A stretch of 64,000 nt of DNA, taken from NCBI RefSeq assembly GCF_003945765.1, contig NZ_CP027712.1:434001-498000 (forward strand), in the 5' to 3' direction. The notes beneath the pieces were generated by a model that ran no database searches, was not told the origin of the DNA, and saw only the letters and a list, made by a program, of their open reading frames with translations. The DNA is from Pseudomonas chlororaphis subsp. chlororaphis. GTDB lineage: Bacteria; Pseudomonadota; Gammaproteobacteria; Pseudomonadales; Pseudomonadaceae. Below are positions 39,479 to 49,578 of this stretch, piece after piece; the first letter of the stretch is position 1, and each line of letters starts with the position of its first letter. Position numbers and translations under genes: made by a program.

Positions 39479-41395
39479 TCAAACCCGGAAGCGCCCGACC
39501 AGGGTCTGCAGATGGGTCCCCAGGCGCGCCAGTTCGACGCTGGAGGCCGCTGTCTCTTCACTGGCTGCCGAGGTCTGCTCGGACACGTCGCGCACGTTCA
39601 GCACGCTTCTGTTGATTTCCTCGGCCACCGCGCTCTGCTGTTCGGCCGCGGCGGCGATCTGCTGGTTCATCGCCTGGATCGCCGAGACGGTACGGGTGAT
39701 GTTTTCCAGCGAGCCACCGGCACGGCGGGTCAGTTCGACGCTGCTGTCGGTCAGGCTGCGGCTGTTGTCCATGATGTTGGCCACTTCCTGGGTGCCGTTC
39801 TGCAGGCCGACGATCAGCTCCTCGATCTCCTCGGTGGACTTCTGGGTGCGCTGCGCCAGGCTGCGTACCTCGTCGGCGACCACGGCGAAACCGCGACCGG
39901 CCTCGCCCGCGCGGGCGGCTTCGATGGCGGCGTTGAGGGCCAGCAGGTTGGTCTGCTGGGCGACCGACTTGATCACGTCGAGCACGCTGCCGATCTTGTC
40001 GCTTTCCTGCTTCAGGTGGCCCATGGCCGCGGTGGAGTTGCCGACCTCTGCGGCCAGGCGCTCGATCTGTGCGATGGCCTCGCCGACCACCTTGTCGCCC
40101 TCGCGGGCCTGCTGATCGGCGGCGACCGCGGCTTCCGAAGCTTCTTCGGCGTTGCGCGCGACTTCCTGGACCGTGGCGGCCATTTCATTCATGGCGGTGG
40201 CGACCTGGTCGGTCTCGACTTTCTGGCTGTTGACCCCGGCGCTGGTCTGTTCGGTCACCGCCGACAGCTGCTCGGCGGCGCTGGCAATCTGGGTGACGCC
40301 ATCGCTGATGCCGCCGATCAGCTCGCGCAGGCTCAGGGTCATGCGTTGCATGGCCCGTTGCAGCTGGCCGAGCTCGTCGCGCCGCTCGACCTGCAGGTTC
40401 TCGCTGAGATCACCCGAGGCGACACGCTCGACCACTTTGAGGGTCTGGCGCAGCGGGATGACGATCTGCCGGGTGATGCTCCAGGCGGCGACCAGGCCGA
40501 ACAGCAGGGCCAGCGCGGTGACGATGGCCAGGGTGCTTCTGGCCTTTGCGGCGTCGCTGTCGCGTTTGTGGGTTTGTGCGGCGGTCAGCTGCTTGCTGAC
40601 TTCCATCAGGCGGTCGCCCTGGGCCGCCATGCGTTTGAGGGCGGCGGCGCTGGCCACCTGGGAATCGCGGAAGTCGCTGACCGCCGAGCGATAGCCTTTC
40701 AGGGCGTCGGTGGCCTGTTGCAGGTTGGCCAGGTGCTGTTCCGGCAGCTTGGCCGGCAGGCTGGCGAGGTTGTTCAGGGCGTTGTCGATGGCGTCCAGCG
40801 CCGGCTGTTCGGCCTCGGCCTTGCCGCTGTAGGTGTAGCCGCGGACCTGGAAACGCGCCTGCTGGATCAGCTTGCTCAGGTCGATGACGCTGTTGAATTG
40901 CGCCACGCTGTCGCCCTGCAGCATGGATTTCTCCACTTCGGCCACCCGGGCCACGGCGTTATCGGCGGTGGCGCCCAGTTTGGCGCGGGCGGCTTCACGG
41001 CTGGCGGTGGCGCGGGTCATGTCGGCGAAGGCCAGCTTGTACTCGCTGACGGCGGCGATCTGCTGGTCGATCATGGCGATGCTTTCAGGCATTTCCAGCA
41101 TCTTGCGTGCGCGTTGCAAGCCGTCGTCGAGCTTGGTCAGCAGCTCGCTGACCGGCCCCGGGCCTTGTTCGCCACGGCGCATTTCATAGTCCAGGCGCGC
41201 GTTGCGCAGGTCCTTGGTCAGCTCGTTGAGGCTGGAGATGTAGCCCAGCTTGTCGCCGCGCTCGATCACATTGCCCAGGCCCAGCCAACCGGTCGCGGTG
41301 ATCAACAGGGTCAGTAGCAGCACCAGGCCGAAGCCAACGCCGAGTTTGAGGTTGACGCTCACATTTCCCAGACTCTGGGCTAACCAACGGTACAT
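39479..41395 (-). CDS. Methyl-accepting chemotaxis protein with helical-bundle (HBM-like) sensor
   Basis: A 638-residue inner-membrane chemoreceptor: TM1 at about 16-36, an all-helical periplasmic region of about 250 residues (two helical bundles, HBM/McpS-like), TM2 at about 287-306, HAMP, and a signalling domain with the [21 protein letters not shown] tip. HBM receptors such as McpS sense C4 dicarboxylates and other organic acids; the ligand here is not deducible. There is no C-terminal CheR-docking pentapeptide. ATG 41395 has AAGGGAG upstream. Single gene flanked by repeats on both sides. Confidence 0.9.
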   Translation of the reverse strand: MYRWLAQSLGNVSVNLKLGVGFGLVLLLTLLITATGWLGLGNVIERGDKLGYISSLNELTKDLRNARLDYEMRRGEQGPGPVSELLTKLDDGLQRARKMLEMPESIAMIDQQIAAVSEYKLAFADMTRATASREAARAKLGATADNAVARVAEVEKSMLQGDSVAQFNSVIDLSKLIQQARFQVRGYTYSGKAEAEQPALDAIDNALNNLASLPAKLPEQHLANLQQATDALKGYRSAVSDFRDSQVASAAALKRMAAQGDRLMEVSKQLTAAQTHKRDSDAAKARSTLAIVTALALLFGLVAAWSITRQIVIPLRQTLKVVERVASGDLSENLQVERRDELGQLQRAMQRMTLSLRELIGGISDGVTQIASAAEQLSAVTEQTSAGVNSQKVETDQVATAMNEMAATVQEVARNAEEASEAAVAADQQAREGDKVVGEAIAQIERLAAEVGNSTAAMGHLKQESDKIGSVLDVIKSVAQQTNLLALNAAIEAARAGEAGRGFAVVADEVRSLAQRTQKSTEEIEELIVGLQNGTQEVANIMDNSRSLTDSSVELTRRAGGSLENITRTVSAIQAMNQQIAAAAEQQSAVAEEINRSVLNVRDVSEQTSAASEETAASSVELARLGTHLQTLVGRFRV

Positions 41396-41477
41396 GCCGC
41401 GAACTCCCTTGGGCTATTAATAGGTTTTGTACCAAGGCTATCGGCTGCGTCAGATTAATCTGAAGCATCCGTGCAAC

Positions 41478-41549
41478 AGCAGCGAGGCTTGCCGGCGATG
41501 GTGCCGTGTCAGGCACAGCGCTATCGCGGGTAAGCCTCGCTCCTACGAG
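41478..41549. repeat. REP-type repeats, family B (degenerate pair)
   Basis: GCAGCGAGGCTTGCCGGCGATGG followed by CTATCGCGGGTAAGCCTCGCTCCTACGA, between two minus-strand genes. Confidence 0.7.
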
Positions 41550-41562
41550 TAGTGGGGCTAAT

Positions 41563-42270
41563 TTAGAAGAGGCGGGCGAGAAGGGCGGTGACGGCGGTTT
41601 CGACCCGCAGGATGCGCTCGCCGAGCTGCACCGGTTGCAGGCCGGACTTGCCCAGCAGGTCGATTTCGTAGGGGATCCAGCCGCCTTCCGGGCCAATGGC
41701 CAGGGTCACCGGCTCATCCAGGCCGCGGGGGCAGGCCGGGTACTGGCCGGGATGGCCGACCAGGCCGAGGGTGCCTTCGACCAGCGCTGGCAGACGGTCT
41801 TCGACGAAAGGTTTGAAGCGCTTTTCGATGACCACTTCCGGCAGCACGCTGTCGCGGGCCTGTTCCAGGCCAAGAATCAGTTGCTCGCGAATCGCCTCGG
41901 GTTCGAGGAAAGGGGTTTGCCAGAAGCTTTTCTCGACCCGATAGCTGTTCACCAGCACCAGCCGGGGCACACCCATGGCGGCGACGGTTTGCAGCACGCG
42001 GCGGAGCATTTTCGGACGGGGCAGGGCCAGCACCAGGGTCAGGGGCAGCTTGGTCGGCGGCGGCTGGTCGAGGCTGACTCGCAGCTCGGCCTCCCCGGGC
42101 TCCAGGCGCAGTAGTTCGGCCGAGCCCATCAGGCCACCGATACGGCCGACCCGCAGGCTGTCGCCCACCGCGGCACGATGGACTTCCTGCATGTGGGTCA
42201 GGCGGCGATCGCGCAGGATCACCCGGTCGGCCGCGATGAAGTCGGCCTCTTCAAGAAGCAGCAGGTTCAC
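41563..42270 (-). CDS. rsmE: 16S rRNA (uracil1498-N3)-methyltransferase
   Basis: SAM-dependent SPOUT-class enzyme that methylates U1498 of 16S rRNA. It is 235 residues: an N-terminal PUA-like domain ([17 protein letters not shown]) and a C-terminal knotted domain with LAIGPEGGW and [11 protein letters not shown], the RsmE SAM-binding signatures. The GTG start overlaps the tatC stop (GTGA), making it the last gene of the tat transcript. Confidence 0.95.
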   Translation of the reverse strand: MNLLLLEEADFIAADRVILRDRRLTHMQEVHRAAVGDSLRVGRIGGLMGSAELLRLEPGEAELRVSLDQPPPTKLPLTLVLALPRPKMLRRVLQTVAAMGVPRLVLVNSYRVEKSFWQTPFLEPEAIREQLILGLEQARDSVLPEVVIEKRFKPFVEDRLPALVEGTLGLVGHPGQYPACPRGLDEPVTLAIGPEGGWIPYEIDLLGKSGLQPVQLGERILRVETAVTALLARLF

Positions 42271-43061
42271 GCTTGGGTCGCTGGCGGCTGGTCGTTGTGG
42301 TCTTCAGCCGGCTGGTCGTCCGGATGGTCGCCGCGCTTGCTGATCAGGCTGCCGAACAGGATGCCGATCTCGAACAGTAGCCACATCGGTACTGCCAGCA
42401 AGGTCTGGGAGAAAATGTCCGGCGGGGTCAGGATCATGCCGACCACGAAGCAGCCGATGATCACGTACGGGCGGATCTTCTTCAGGTAGGCGACGTTGAC
42501 CACGCCGATCCACACCAGCAGCACCACCGCTACCGGGATCTCGAACGCCACGCCGAAGGCGAAGAACAGGGTCATGACGAAATCGAGGTAGCTGGTGATG
42601 TCGGTCATCATTTCCACGCCGGCCGGGGTGGCCGCGGCGAAGAACTTGAAGATCAGCGGGAACACCAGGAAGTAGGCGAAGGCCATGCCGATGTAGAATA
42701 ACAGGATGCTGGAGACCAGTAGCGGTACGGCGATGCGCTTTTCATGCTTGTACAGGCCGGGGGCGATGAAGCCCCAGATCTGGTGCAGGATCACCGGGAT
42801 CGCCAGAAACAGCGAGACCATCATCGTCAGCTTGAGCGGCGTCAGGAACGGCGACGCCACGTCGGTGGCGATCATCGTTGCGCCCGCCGGCAGGTACTGA
42901 CGCAGCGGCGTGGAGACGATGGTGTAGATCTGCTGGGTGAAGGCGAACAACCCGCCGAAGATCAGGAAGATCGCCGCCACGCAGCGCAGCAACCGGGTGC
43001 GCAACTCGGTGAGGTGCGACACCAGCGGCATATGTTGGTCGTTTTCCGGAATATCGCTCAT
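42267..43061 (-). CDS. tatC: Sec-independent protein translocase TatC
   Basis: Integral membrane core of the twin-arginine translocase that recognises RR signal peptides. It is 264 residues with six membrane helices; the conserved N-terminal [11 protein letters not shown] and the [10 protein letters not shown] segment are present. It has a hydrophilic Asp/His-rich tail ([14 protein letters not shown]). It overlaps tatB (ATGA) and rsmE. Confidence 0.96.
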   Translation of the reverse strand: MSDIPENDQHMPLVSHLTELRTRLLRCVAAIFLIFGGLFAFTQQIYTIVSTPLRQYLPAGATMIATDVASPFLTPLKLTMMVSLFLAIPVILHQIWGFIAPGLYKHEKRIAVPLLVSSILLFYIGMAFAYFLVFPLIFKFFAAATPAGVEMMTDITSYLDFVMTLFFAFGVAFEIPVAVVLLVWIGVVNVAYLKKIRPYVIIGCFVVGMILTPPDIFSQTLLAVPMWLLFEIGILFGSLISKRGDHPDDQPAEDHNDQPPATQA

Positions 43062-43498
43062 GGGGCTCGCGGCGGCAAAGTAGGGTCGTGGGGGGCTGGC
43101 GTGACAGGCGTTGTCACGGGCGCAGCCGGTTCGGCCGGTGCAGTTGCGGCAGTGGGGCTCGCCGTGGTCGCGCTGGCTGGCGCTTCAGGCGCCGCGGCGG
43201 GCGCATGAATGCTCTGCTCGGCCACGGGCTCGACCGGTGTCGGCTGTTGCTGGGTCGGATTGAGGATCTTCCGCGCTTCCTGTTCCAGCGACAGAATGTG
43301 TTCGTTGTGCAGTTGCCGACGAATTTCATCGGCACCGATTTCCCGTTCAACTTCCTGCTTGATCGCATTGAAGCTGCGCTTCAAGCGGCCGATCCACAGG
43401 CCTGCCGTGCGCGCGGCACCCGGCAGACGCTCGGGGCCGAGCACCAGCAGGGCCACCAGGCCGACGAGCAGCAGTTCAGAGAAGCTGATACCAAACAT
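43058..43498 (-). CDS. tatB: Sec-independent protein translocase TatB
   Basis: TatB partners with TatC to receive twin-arginine precursors. It is 146 residues: one N-terminal membrane helix ([27 protein letters not shown]), an amphipathic helix, and a long Ala/Pro/Thr-rich tail typical of TatB. It overlaps tatC by 4 bases and follows tatA by 10. Confidence 0.95.
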   Translation of the reverse strand: MFGISFSELLLVGLVALLVLGPERLPGAARTAGLWIGRLKRSFNAIKQEVEREIGADEIRRQLHNEHILSLEQEARKILNPTQQQPTPVEPVAEQSIHAPAAAPEAPASATTASPTAATAPAEPAAPVTTPVTPAPHDPTLPPRAP

Positions 43499-43508
43499 TA
43501 GTCAGTGC

Positions 43509-43787
43509 TCACGAGTCTTTGCGGGTCGGCTCTTCGACTTTTTGCGCCTGCACGTCGATGGTGTGCGGCTGGTTCAACGGAGCGCTTTGCGGCTGGACCG
43601 GTGGAGCAGGCTGGGCGGTCGGTGGCACGCCGGGCTCGGCGGGTTTTTCGTCGTCGTTCATGGCCTTGCGAAAGCCCTTGATCGATTCGCCGACGTCGGT
43701 GCCGAGGTTTTTCAGTTTCTTGGTGCCGAACACCAGCACCACGACAACCAGGATGACGATCCAGTGTTTCCAGTCAAAAATGCCCAT
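43509..43787 (-). CDS. tatA: Sec-independent protein translocase TatA
   Basis: Pore-forming or membrane-weakening component of the Tat system. It is 92 residues with the single TM helix of [21 protein letters not shown], the hinge [22 protein letters not shown], and a Pro/Gln-rich tail. ATG 43787 has GAGGAAACG upstream; extension to an earlier start (43877) would run into hisE. Confidence 0.95.
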   Translation of the reverse strand: MGIFDWKHWIVILVVVVLVFGTKKLKNLGTDVGESIKGFRKAMNDDEKPAEPGVPPTAQPAPPVQPQSAPLNQPHTIDVQAQKVEEPTRKDS

Positions 43788-43812
43788 GCTTCGTTTCCTC
43801 TCTAAATGATGT

Positions 43813-44145
43813 TCAGGCGGACGGACGCGAGGCTTTCTCGGCGTGTCCGGACAAACCGAAGCGCCGGTCCAGTTCATCGAGAACGGCCTGCGGATGCTGC
43901 CCCAGCTGGGCGAGCATGACCATGGTGTGGAACCACAGGTCGGCGGTTTCGTAGATCACATCGCTGCAGTCGCCGCTGTGGGCGGCGTCCTTGGCGGCGA
44001 TGATGGTTTCCACCGATTCCTCGCCGACTTTTTCCAGAATCTTGTTCAGGCCCTTGTGGTACAGGCTGGCGACATAGGAAGTGTCGGCGGCGGCGCCTTT
44101 GCGCTCTTCCAGCACCTGGGCCAGACGGGTCAGGGTATCGCTCAT
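43813..44145 (-). CDS. hisE: Phosphoribosyl-ATP diphosphatase
   Basis: Second step of histidine biosynthesis: PRATP becomes PRAMP plus diphosphate. It is 110 residues, an all-alpha MazG-like protein with [16 protein letters not shown] and [14 protein letters not shown] carrying the acidic metal-binding residues. It lies 2 bases after hisI; the two are separate genes here, fused in enterics. Confidence 0.95.
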   Translation of the reverse strand: MSDTLTRLAQVLEERKGAAADTSYVASLYHKGLNKILEKVGEESVETIIAAKDAAHSGDCSDVIYETADLWFHTMVMLAQLGQHPQAVLDELDRRFGLSGHAEKASRPSA

Positions 44146-44147
44146 GT

Positions 44148-44540
44148 TCAGTGTCCTGCTTGATAGATCGCGTGCGGGTCTTTGAGTACCGGATCGACCG
44201 TTTTCCAGTCGCCGTTTTCATAAACGCGGTAGAAGCAGCTCTGGCGGCCTGTATGGCAGGCAATGTCGCCGATCTGTTCGACCATCAGGATGATGACGTC
44301 GGCATCGCAGTCCAGGCGTATTTCATGGAGCTTTTGCACATGCCCGGACTCTTCTCCCTTGCGCCATAGCTTGCCACGCGAACGTGACCAGTAGATGGCA
44401 CGGTTTTCGGCAGCGGTCAGGCTCAGCGCCTCGCGGTTCATCCAGGCCATCATCAGCACGCGCCCGGTCTTGTGATCCTGGGCGATGGCTGGCACCAGGC
44501 CGTCAGCGTCCCATTTGATCTCGTCCAGCCAATCTTTCAT
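44148..44540 (-). CDS. hisI: Phosphoribosyl-AMP cyclohydrolase
   Basis: Third step of histidine biosynthesis, opening the PRAMP ring. It is 130 residues, with [18 protein letters not shown] and the Zn/Mg-binding DCDAD and [11 protein letters not shown] motifs. ATG 44540 ([11 protein letters not shown]) has a GGAG site; a TTG at 44555 is in frame but unlikely. It is embedded, with hisE, between ubi and tat genes, as I recall for other pseudomonads. Confidence 0.95.
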   Translation of the reverse strand: MKDWLDEIKWDADGLVPAIAQDHKTGRVLMMAWMNREALSLTAAENRAIYWSRSRGKLWRKGEESGHVQKLHEIRLDCDADVIILMVEQIGDIACHTGRQSCFYRVYENGDWKTVDPVLKDPHAIYQAGH

Positions 44541-44621
44541 CTTCGACTCCGACAACAGGGCTCGACGCGCTCGTCGAGCCTCGGCGATGGGAAACAGTGT
44601 GCCAGCCGCTAGCCTGGCTGG

Positions 44622-46226
44622 CTATCGGCGCACGACCAGATACAAGCCCACGGCAATCATGATTCCAGCCGGCCAGTGACCCAGCCCGTTCAGCGGTCCG
44701 CCGGCCGCGAGGATCGCGCCACCGCTCAGGTGCGCCGCGCCGAGAAGACGCAGGAACCAGTCGTCCTTGCGCCGTTTCCAGGGCGGCGAAGGGTCCTGGG
44801 CATGGGGCTGGGACATGCGTTCGAGCAGGTCGCGGGTCATGTTGGCCAGGTGCGGCAGTTGCTCGACCTGGCTGTGCAGGTTGCCCAGCAAGGCTTTCGG
44901 GCTGACGCGCTCGCGCATCCAGCGTTCGAGGAACGGCTGGGCGGTGTTCCACAGGTCCAGCTCCGGGTACAGCTGGCGGCCCAGGCCTTCGATGTTCAGC
45001 AGGGTCTTTTGCAGCAGCACCAGCTGCGGCTGCACTTCCATGTTGAAGCGGCGAGCGGTCTGGAACAGGCGCATCAGCACCTGGCCGAAGGAAATATCCT
45101 TTAACGGTTTTTCGAAGATCGGCTCGCACACAGTACGGATCGCCGCTTCGAATTCGTTGAGTTTGGTCTCTGCCGGCACCCAGCCCGAATCGATGTGCAA
45201 CTGCGCAACGCGCCGGTAATCGCGCTTGAAGAACGCGAACAGGTTGCGGGCCAGGTAGTCCTGGTCTTCCGGGGTCAGGCTGCCGACGATGCCGCAGTCG
45301 ATGGCGATGTACTGCGGGCTCCAGGGCTGCACGGTGCTGACGAAGATGTTGCCCGGGTGCATGTCGGCGTGGAAGAAACTGTCGCGGAACACCTGGGTGA
45401 AGAAGATCTCCACGCCGCGCTCGGCGAGCATTTTCATGTCGGTGCGCTGGTCGGCGAGGGTGGCCAGGTCGGTTACCTGGATCCCGTAGATGCGTTCCAT
45501 GACCAGCACTTTCGGCCGGCACCAGTCCCAGTAGACCTGCGGCACGTAGAGCAGTGGCGAGCCTTCGAAGTTGCGCTTGAGCTGGCTGGCGTTGGCCGCT
45601 TCGCGCAACAGGTCGAGTTCGTCGTAGATGGTCTTTTCGTAGTCACTGACCACGTCCACGGGGTGCAGCAGGCGGGCGTCGGCCGAGACCTTCTCGGCGG
45701 CCCGGGCGAGGATGAACAGCCAGGCCAGATCCTGGGCGATGACCGGCTTGAGACCTGGGCGGATGACCTTGACCACCACTTCTTCGCCGCTCTTGAGCTG
45801 GGCGGCATGGACTTGCGCCACCGAGGCGGAGGCCAGGGGCTCGATATCGAAGCGGCTGAACACCTCGCTGATTTTCTTGCCCAATTGTTCCTCGATCAGC
45901 GCCACCGACTTCTTCGAGTCGAAGGGCGGTACGCGGTCCTGCAGCAGCATCAGCTCGTCGGCGATGTCTTCGGGCAGCAGGTCGCGGCGGGTCGAGAGAA
46001 TCTGCCCGAACTTGATGAAGATCGGTCCCAGGTCCTGCAAGGCCAGGCGCAGGCGTGCGCCGCGGCTCAGTTCCAGTGGCTTGCGCGGGAACCAGCGCCA
46101 GGGCAAGGCGTAGCGCAGCGCCAGGAGGAACCAGGGCAGCGGCAGGGCGAACAGCAGGTCATCGAGGCGGTAGCGAATCACGACGCGCTGGATGCGCAAC
46201 AAACGGCGGACGGCAAGCAGCTTCAT
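44622..46226 (-). CDS. ubiB: Ubiquinone biosynthesis regulatory protein kinase-like UbiB
   Basis: Membrane-associated atypical (ADCK/ABC1) kinase-like ATPase needed for ubiquinone synthesis. It is 534 residues. The signature KxGQ is K72-F-G-Q75, the Ala-rich nucleotide loop is ASVAQVHAA and the metal Asp is in AIDCGIVG. Two C-terminal membrane helices are visible ([17 protein letters not shown] ... [12 protein letters not shown]). It overlaps ubiJ by 4 bases. Confidence 0.96.
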   Translation of the reverse strand: MKLLAVRRLLRIQRVVIRYRLDDLLFALPLPWFLLALRYALPWRWFPRKPLELSRGARLRLALQDLGPIFIKFGQILSTRRDLLPEDIADELMLLQDRVPPFDSKKSVALIEEQLGKKISEVFSRFDIEPLASASVAQVHAAQLKSGEEVVVKVIRPGLKPVIAQDLAWLFILARAAEKVSADARLLHPVDVVSDYEKTIYDELDLLREAANASQLKRNFEGSPLLYVPQVYWDWCRPKVLVMERIYGIQVTDLATLADQRTDMKMLAERGVEIFFTQVFRDSFFHADMHPGNIFVSTVQPWSPQYIAIDCGIVGSLTPEDQDYLARNLFAFFKRDYRRVAQLHIDSGWVPAETKLNEFEAAIRTVCEPIFEKPLKDISFGQVLMRLFQTARRFNMEVQPQLVLLQKTLLNIEGLGRQLYPELDLWNTAQPFLERWMRERVSPKALLGNLHSQVEQLPHLANMTRDLLERMSQPHAQDPSPPWKRRKDDWFLRLLGAAHLSGGAILAAGGPLNGLGHWPAGIMIAVGLYLVVRR

Positions 46227-46846
46227 GCGTTATCGCTTGGGTCAAGGGATCGGGAAAGGCGCTCGAAGCGCGCCTCGAGGCGTTCCAGGTCGAGCTTGAC
46301 CCGGTCCAGTTCGCTGAAACGGGCTTCGGCTTCGCGCTGGCCCACCAGGGTGCGCGACTCTTCGGCCAGGTATTCGGCAAGGTTCTGGTTCAGGCTGGCG
46401 AAACCCTGGCGATACCAGCGCGCGCGGCTACGGATATGGCCGCTGAACAGCTGGGTGGCCACCGGGCCGAGCCAGCGCGAGAGTTCGTACTCCCAGTCCA
46501 GCTCCAGGTCCTGGAGGACGGCCGCCAGTTCCAGCAGCACGCCGCTGTCGCCTTCCAGCTCGACCTCGGGACCGTGCAGCACCGCGGTCTTGTCCTGGCT
46601 CAGGGCCAGGCGCACCAGGCTCGAGGCCGGCGCCCGCAGGGTGCAGTCGGCGTCGGCGGCCCAATGTGTGGCGAGGGTCAAGCCCTCATCGCCGGGAATG
46701 ACGAACAACTGCACGCTCGGGCTGCGGCAATCGACGGCAATGACCTTGCCGTTCAAAGGCTGCAAGCGTGGCAAAGCCGTGCTGTCGAGACGCAGTACAC
46801 GGTTGAGGCCGTGTTCGACGCTGGCGAGCAGGCCGCTGAACAACAT
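46223..46846 (-). CDS. ubiJ: Ubiquinone biosynthesis accessory factor UbiJ (SCP2 domain)
   Basis: Binds lipid intermediates of the Ubi metabolon through an N-terminal SCP2 sterol-carrier-like domain. It is 207 residues, with a C-terminal coiled-coil rich in Arg/Glu ([20 protein letters not shown]). It lies between ubiE and ubiB with overlaps at both ends (TGATG and ATGA), so the three are translated as a coupled set. Confidence 0.93.
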   Translation of the reverse strand: MLFSGLLASVEHGLNRVLRLDSTALPRLQPLNGKVIAVDCRSPSVQLFVIPGDEGLTLATHWAADADCTLRAPASSLVRLALSQDKTAVLHGPEVELEGDSGVLLELAAVLQDLELDWEYELSRWLGPVATQLFSGHIRSRARWYRQGFASLNQNLAEYLAEESRTLVGQREAEARFSELDRVKLDLERLEARFERLSRSLDPSDNA

Positions 46847-47616
46847 CAGGGTTTGATGCCGCGGTGCAGGGCGACGATGCCCGCGGTCATGTTGTGGTAG
46901 GTCACGCGATCGAAACCGGCCTCGACCATCATCGACTTCAGGGTTTCCTGATTCGGGTGCATGCGGATCGATTCGGCCAGGTAGCGATAGCTTTCCGAGT
47001 CGTTGGTGATCAGCTTGCCGGCCAGTGGCATGAAGGCGAACGAGTAGGCGTCGTAGACCTTGGACATCAGGGCGTTGGTCGGCTTGGAGAATTCCAGCAC
47101 CAGCAGGCGGCCACCGGGCTTGAGTACCCGCAGCATCGAGCGCAGGGCATCTTCCTTGTGGGTCACGTTGCGCAGGCCGAAGGCGATGGTCACGACGTCG
47201 AAATGGTTGTCCGGGAACGGCAGTTTTTCCGCGTCGGCCTGAACGAACTCGATGTTGCCGGCCACGCCCTTGTCGAGCAGGCGGTCGCGACCGACCTTGA
47301 GCATGGAGGCGTTGATGTCCGCTAGCACCACCTGGCCGGTAGGGCCCACCAGATGGGAAAACTTGCGGGTCAGGTCACCGGTGCCGCCGGCGATGTCCAG
47401 CACCCGATTACCGGGGCGGACGCCGGACAATTCGATCGTGAAGCGTTTCCACAGGCGATGCATGCCACCGGACAGTACGTCGTTCATCAGGTCGTACTTG
47501 GCGGCCACCGAGTGGAACACCTCAGCGACTTTTTCCGCCTTCTGGCTTTCCGGAACGTTTTTGAAGCCGAAGTGAGTGGTGGGTTCGGCATCGCTGCCTT
47601 TGCGCTGATCAGTCAT
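46846..47616 (-). CDS. ubiE: Bifunctional demethylmenaquinone/2-methoxy-6-polyprenyl-1,4-benzoquinol methyltransferase UbiE
   Basis: SAM-dependent C-methyltransferase of ubiquinone (and menaquinone) synthesis. It is 256 residues. The Rossmann motif I is [15 protein letters not shown], and the UbiE signatures [17 protein letters not shown] and [12 protein letters not shown] are present. ATG 47616 was chosen because [20 protein letters not shown] is the normal start. It is the first gene of the ubiE-J-B-hisIE-tatABC-rsmE series. Confidence 0.96.
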   Translation of the reverse strand: MTDQRKGSDAEPTTHFGFKNVPESQKAEKVAEVFHSVAAKYDLMNDVLSGGMHRLWKRFTIELSGVRPGNRVLDIAGGTGDLTRKFSHLVGPTGQVVLADINASMLKVGRDRLLDKGVAGNIEFVQADAEKLPFPDNHFDVVTIAFGLRNVTHKEDALRSMLRVLKPGGRLLVLEFSKPTNALMSKVYDAYSFAFMPLAGKLITNDSESYRYLAESIRMHPNQETLKSMMVEAGFDRVTYHNMTAGIVALHRGIKP

Positions 47617-47771
47617 ATCGCTGTCACCAAAAGAGAATGCGGGACATTCTAATCCCGGTGGCGGTCTTTGTCTTGGCAAGGCTGAATGTAAGATAGTGAA
47701 GCGCCGGGGCGTTTTGACGCAGCGCAGCTCAAGACGCTCAAGGCAAGTCCCGATAAATCAGGAGTCATTCA

Positions 47772-48047
47772 ATGGCCCGTATAAGTGTTGAGCGTGCCCA
47801 CGGCCTGGGTAAGGAGGCAGCCCGCGAAAAGGCTGACCAGTTGGCGCAGAAACTGGCCGATCAGTATGGGCTGGAGCCGCAGTGGTCGGGCGATACCCTG
47901 AACCTCAAGCGTTCGGGGGTCAAAGGTGCGGTGCAGGTGAGCGACGATTCGATCAGGGTCGATGTCGAGCTGGGCCTGTTGATGTCCGCCATGAGCGGCA
48001 TGATCAAGTCGGAAATCGAAAAGGCGCTGGATAAAGCCCTGGTCTGA
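47772..48047 (+). CDS. PHA-associated small protein (polyhydroxyalkanoic acid system family)
   Basis: A 91-residue protein of the family annotated as polyhydroxyalkanoic acid system protein. It starts MARISVERAHGLGKEAAREKAD, followed by WSGDTLNLKRSGVKGAVQVSDDSIRVDVELG and an amphipathic helix at the end (MSGMIKSEIEKALDKAL). The activity is not known to me; location next to phaI/phaF supports a granule role. Confidence 0.85.
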   Translation: MARISVERAHGLGKEAAREKADQLAQKLADQYGLEPQWSGDTLNLKRSGVKGAVQVSDDSIRVDVELGLLMSAMSGMIKSEIEKALDKALV

Positions 48048-48151
48048 GGCGCTTTCGCGGAAGTCGGCTTGCCGGCGATTTCGGGTGTTGTCATGACGCC
48101 TGGGAAAGCATCGTTGGCGAGTTGGTTTCTCCAATAACCGTCCACTCTTTT

Positions 48152-48180
48152 ATGACATTGGTTAGGGTGCCGATTCTAAT
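48152..48180 (+). promoter_or_regulatory. Probable sigma70 promoter of phaI-phaF
   Basis: ATGACA (5 of 6 to TTGACA), a 17-base spacer and TCTAAT (5 of 6 to TATAAT), 75 bases upstream of the phaI ATG. In P. putida this region is the PhaD-activated PI promoter; a PhaD site cannot be assigned here with confidence. Confidence 0.6.
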
Positions 48181-48254
48181 TTTTCTCACTACTTTGTGCC
48201 TGAGCCCACTTTCCTGCGGGCAGTTCCTCAAACCTTCTGCGCGTGAGGTGCACT

Positions 48255-48677
48255 ATGGCCAAAGTAATTCTGAAGAAAAAAGTTGATGCCGCATCAACCA
48301 CTCTGAGTGAAGTCAAATCCTATGCCCGCAAGATCTGGCTGGCAGGCCTGGGTGCCTACACCAAGGTTGGCCAAGAGGGCAGCGAGTACTTTCAAGAACT
48401 CGTTAAGGCTGGTCAAACTGTTGAAAAGAAAGGCAAAAAAGTTGTGACTGAACAACTTGAGGCCGCCAACAGTCAGATTGATAGTGTGAAGGGGGATGTC
48501 ACCAGTCTCAGAGGCAAAGTCGAAGTGCAACTGGATAAAGTCGAGAAGGCTTTTGACACGCGCGTCGCAAGTGCCTTGAATCGCATCGGCATTCCGTCTA
48601 AACATGACGTTGAGACACTCTCTGCTAAGCTCGATGAGCTGACGGCATTGCTCGAACGTGTCGCGCGTAAACATTAA
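48255..48677 (+). CDS. phaI: PHA granule-associated phasin PhaI
   Basis: A 140-residue phasin that coats PHA granules. It has the phasin motif YARKIWLAGLGAYTKVGQEGSEYFQELVKAG followed by long amphipathic helices ending FDTRVASALNRIGIPSK. ATG 48255 (MAKVILKKKV) is the accepted family start; an in-frame ATG at 48243 would add four residues. It lies 10 bases upstream of phaF, which shares the same N-terminal phasin domain. Confidence 0.92.
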   Translation: MAKVILKKKVDAASTTLSEVKSYARKIWLAGLGAYTKVGQEGSEYFQELVKAGQTVEKKGKKVVTEQLEAANSQIDSVKGDVTSLRGKVEVQLDKVEKAFDTRVASALNRIGIPSKHDVETLSAKLDELTALLERVARKH

Positions 48678-48687
48678 GGAGAACGGG

Positions 48688-49503
48688 ATGGCTGGTAAAA
48701 AGAATACTGAAAAAGAAGGCAGCTCGTGGATCGGGAAGGTCGAAGACTACTCCCGTAAAATCTGGCTTGCTGGTTTAGGCGTGTACTCGAAAATCGACAC
48801 TGACGGCAGCAAGCTTTTCGAGTCGCTGGTCAAGGATGGCGAGAAAGCCGAGAAGCTCACCAAAAGCGCTGTCGGCAAGAAAGTCGACGCCGCCAAGGAC
48901 TCCGCGAGCTCGGCAAAATCGCGCATCAGTGGCGTCAAGGACCGCGCGCTGGGCAAGTGGGACGAGCTGGAAGGTGCATTCGACAAGCGCTTGAACAGTG
49001 CCATTTCGCGTCTGGGCGTGCCTAGCCGCAATGAAGTCAAGGCGCTGCACAGCAAGGTCGACACCCTGACCAAACAGATCGAAAAACTCACAGGCGCCAA
49101 GGTGGCTCCGATCGCGGCCAAGACTGCAGCGGCCAAACCGGCGGCCAAGCCTCTGGCTAAAGCAGCGGCCAAGCCGGCAGCCAAGGCTCCGGCCAAGGCA
49201 GCAGCCAAGCCTGCGGCGAAACCGGCAGCCAAAACTGCGGCGGCCAAGCCGGCTGCAAAACCTGCCGCCAAGCCGGTAGCCGCCAAGCCAGCGGCAAAAC
49301 CAGCGGCCAAGCCCGCTGCGAAACCGGTGGCGAAGAAACCAGCAGTGAAGAAACCGGCAGCACCCAAGGCCGCTGCACCGAAGCCTGCGGTTGCCGCCAA
49401 GCCGGCAGCACCGGTCAGCCCTGCGAACTCCGCAGTGGCGCCAACCCCTGCCGTCACCCCGACTGCCGCGCCAGCACCCGCGACGCCAACCAGTCAGTCC
49501 TGA
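48688..49503 (+). CDS. phaF: PHA granule-associated protein PhaF (phasin with histone H1-like tail)
   Basis: A 271-residue two-domain protein. The phasin domain (residues about 1-135, SRKIWLAGLGVYSKID ... NSAISRLGVPSRNE) binds the granule. The C-terminal half is a Lys/Ala/Pro-rich histone H1-like region made of many tandem AAKPA units (about 145-250), which binds DNA and in P. putida helps segregate granules. A neutral Pro/Thr tail follows. ATG 48688 follows AAGGAG. It is convergent with phaD, with a terminator between them. Confidence 0.95.
   Translation: MAGKKNTEKEGSSWIGKVEDYSRKIWLAGLGVYSKIDTDGSKLFESLVKDGEKAEKLTKSAVGKKVDAAKDSASSAKSRISGVKDRALGKWDELEGAFDKRLNSAISRLGVPSRNEVKALHSKVDTLTKQIEKLTGAKVAPIAAKTAAAKPAAKPLAKAAAKPAAKAPAKAAAKPAAKPAAKTAAAKPAAKPAAKPVAAKPAAKPAAKPAAKPVAKKPAVKKPAAPKAAAPKPAVAAKPAAPVSPANSAVAPTPAVTPTAAPAPATPTSQS
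49130..49420 (+). repeat. In-frame tandem repeat encoding AAKPA units of PhaF
   Basis: The DNA is a string of degenerate 12-15 base units (GCGGCCAAGCCGGCA-like) in the phaF frame. Unit number varies easily by slippage, so length differences between strains are expected. Confidence 0.8.
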
Positions 49504-49518
49504 GTTTTTCGGGGCATA

Positions 49519-49553
49519 CAAAAACGCCCGGCCTGCAAAGGTCGGGCGTTTTT
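49519..49553. terminator. Bidirectional Rho-independent terminator between phaF and phaD
   Basis: AAAAACGCCCGGCCT, a 4-base loop and AGGTCGGGCGTTTTT. The A-run on one side and T-run on the other let it work for both convergent genes. Confidence 0.9.
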
Positions 49554-49578
49554 GTTCGTGGGGCTCTTGCGACGCCGG

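Noticed and set aside
49110..49430. A CRISPR-like or satellite repeat
   Set aside because: The repeats are short, spacer-free and exactly in the phaF frame, encoding AAKPA units.
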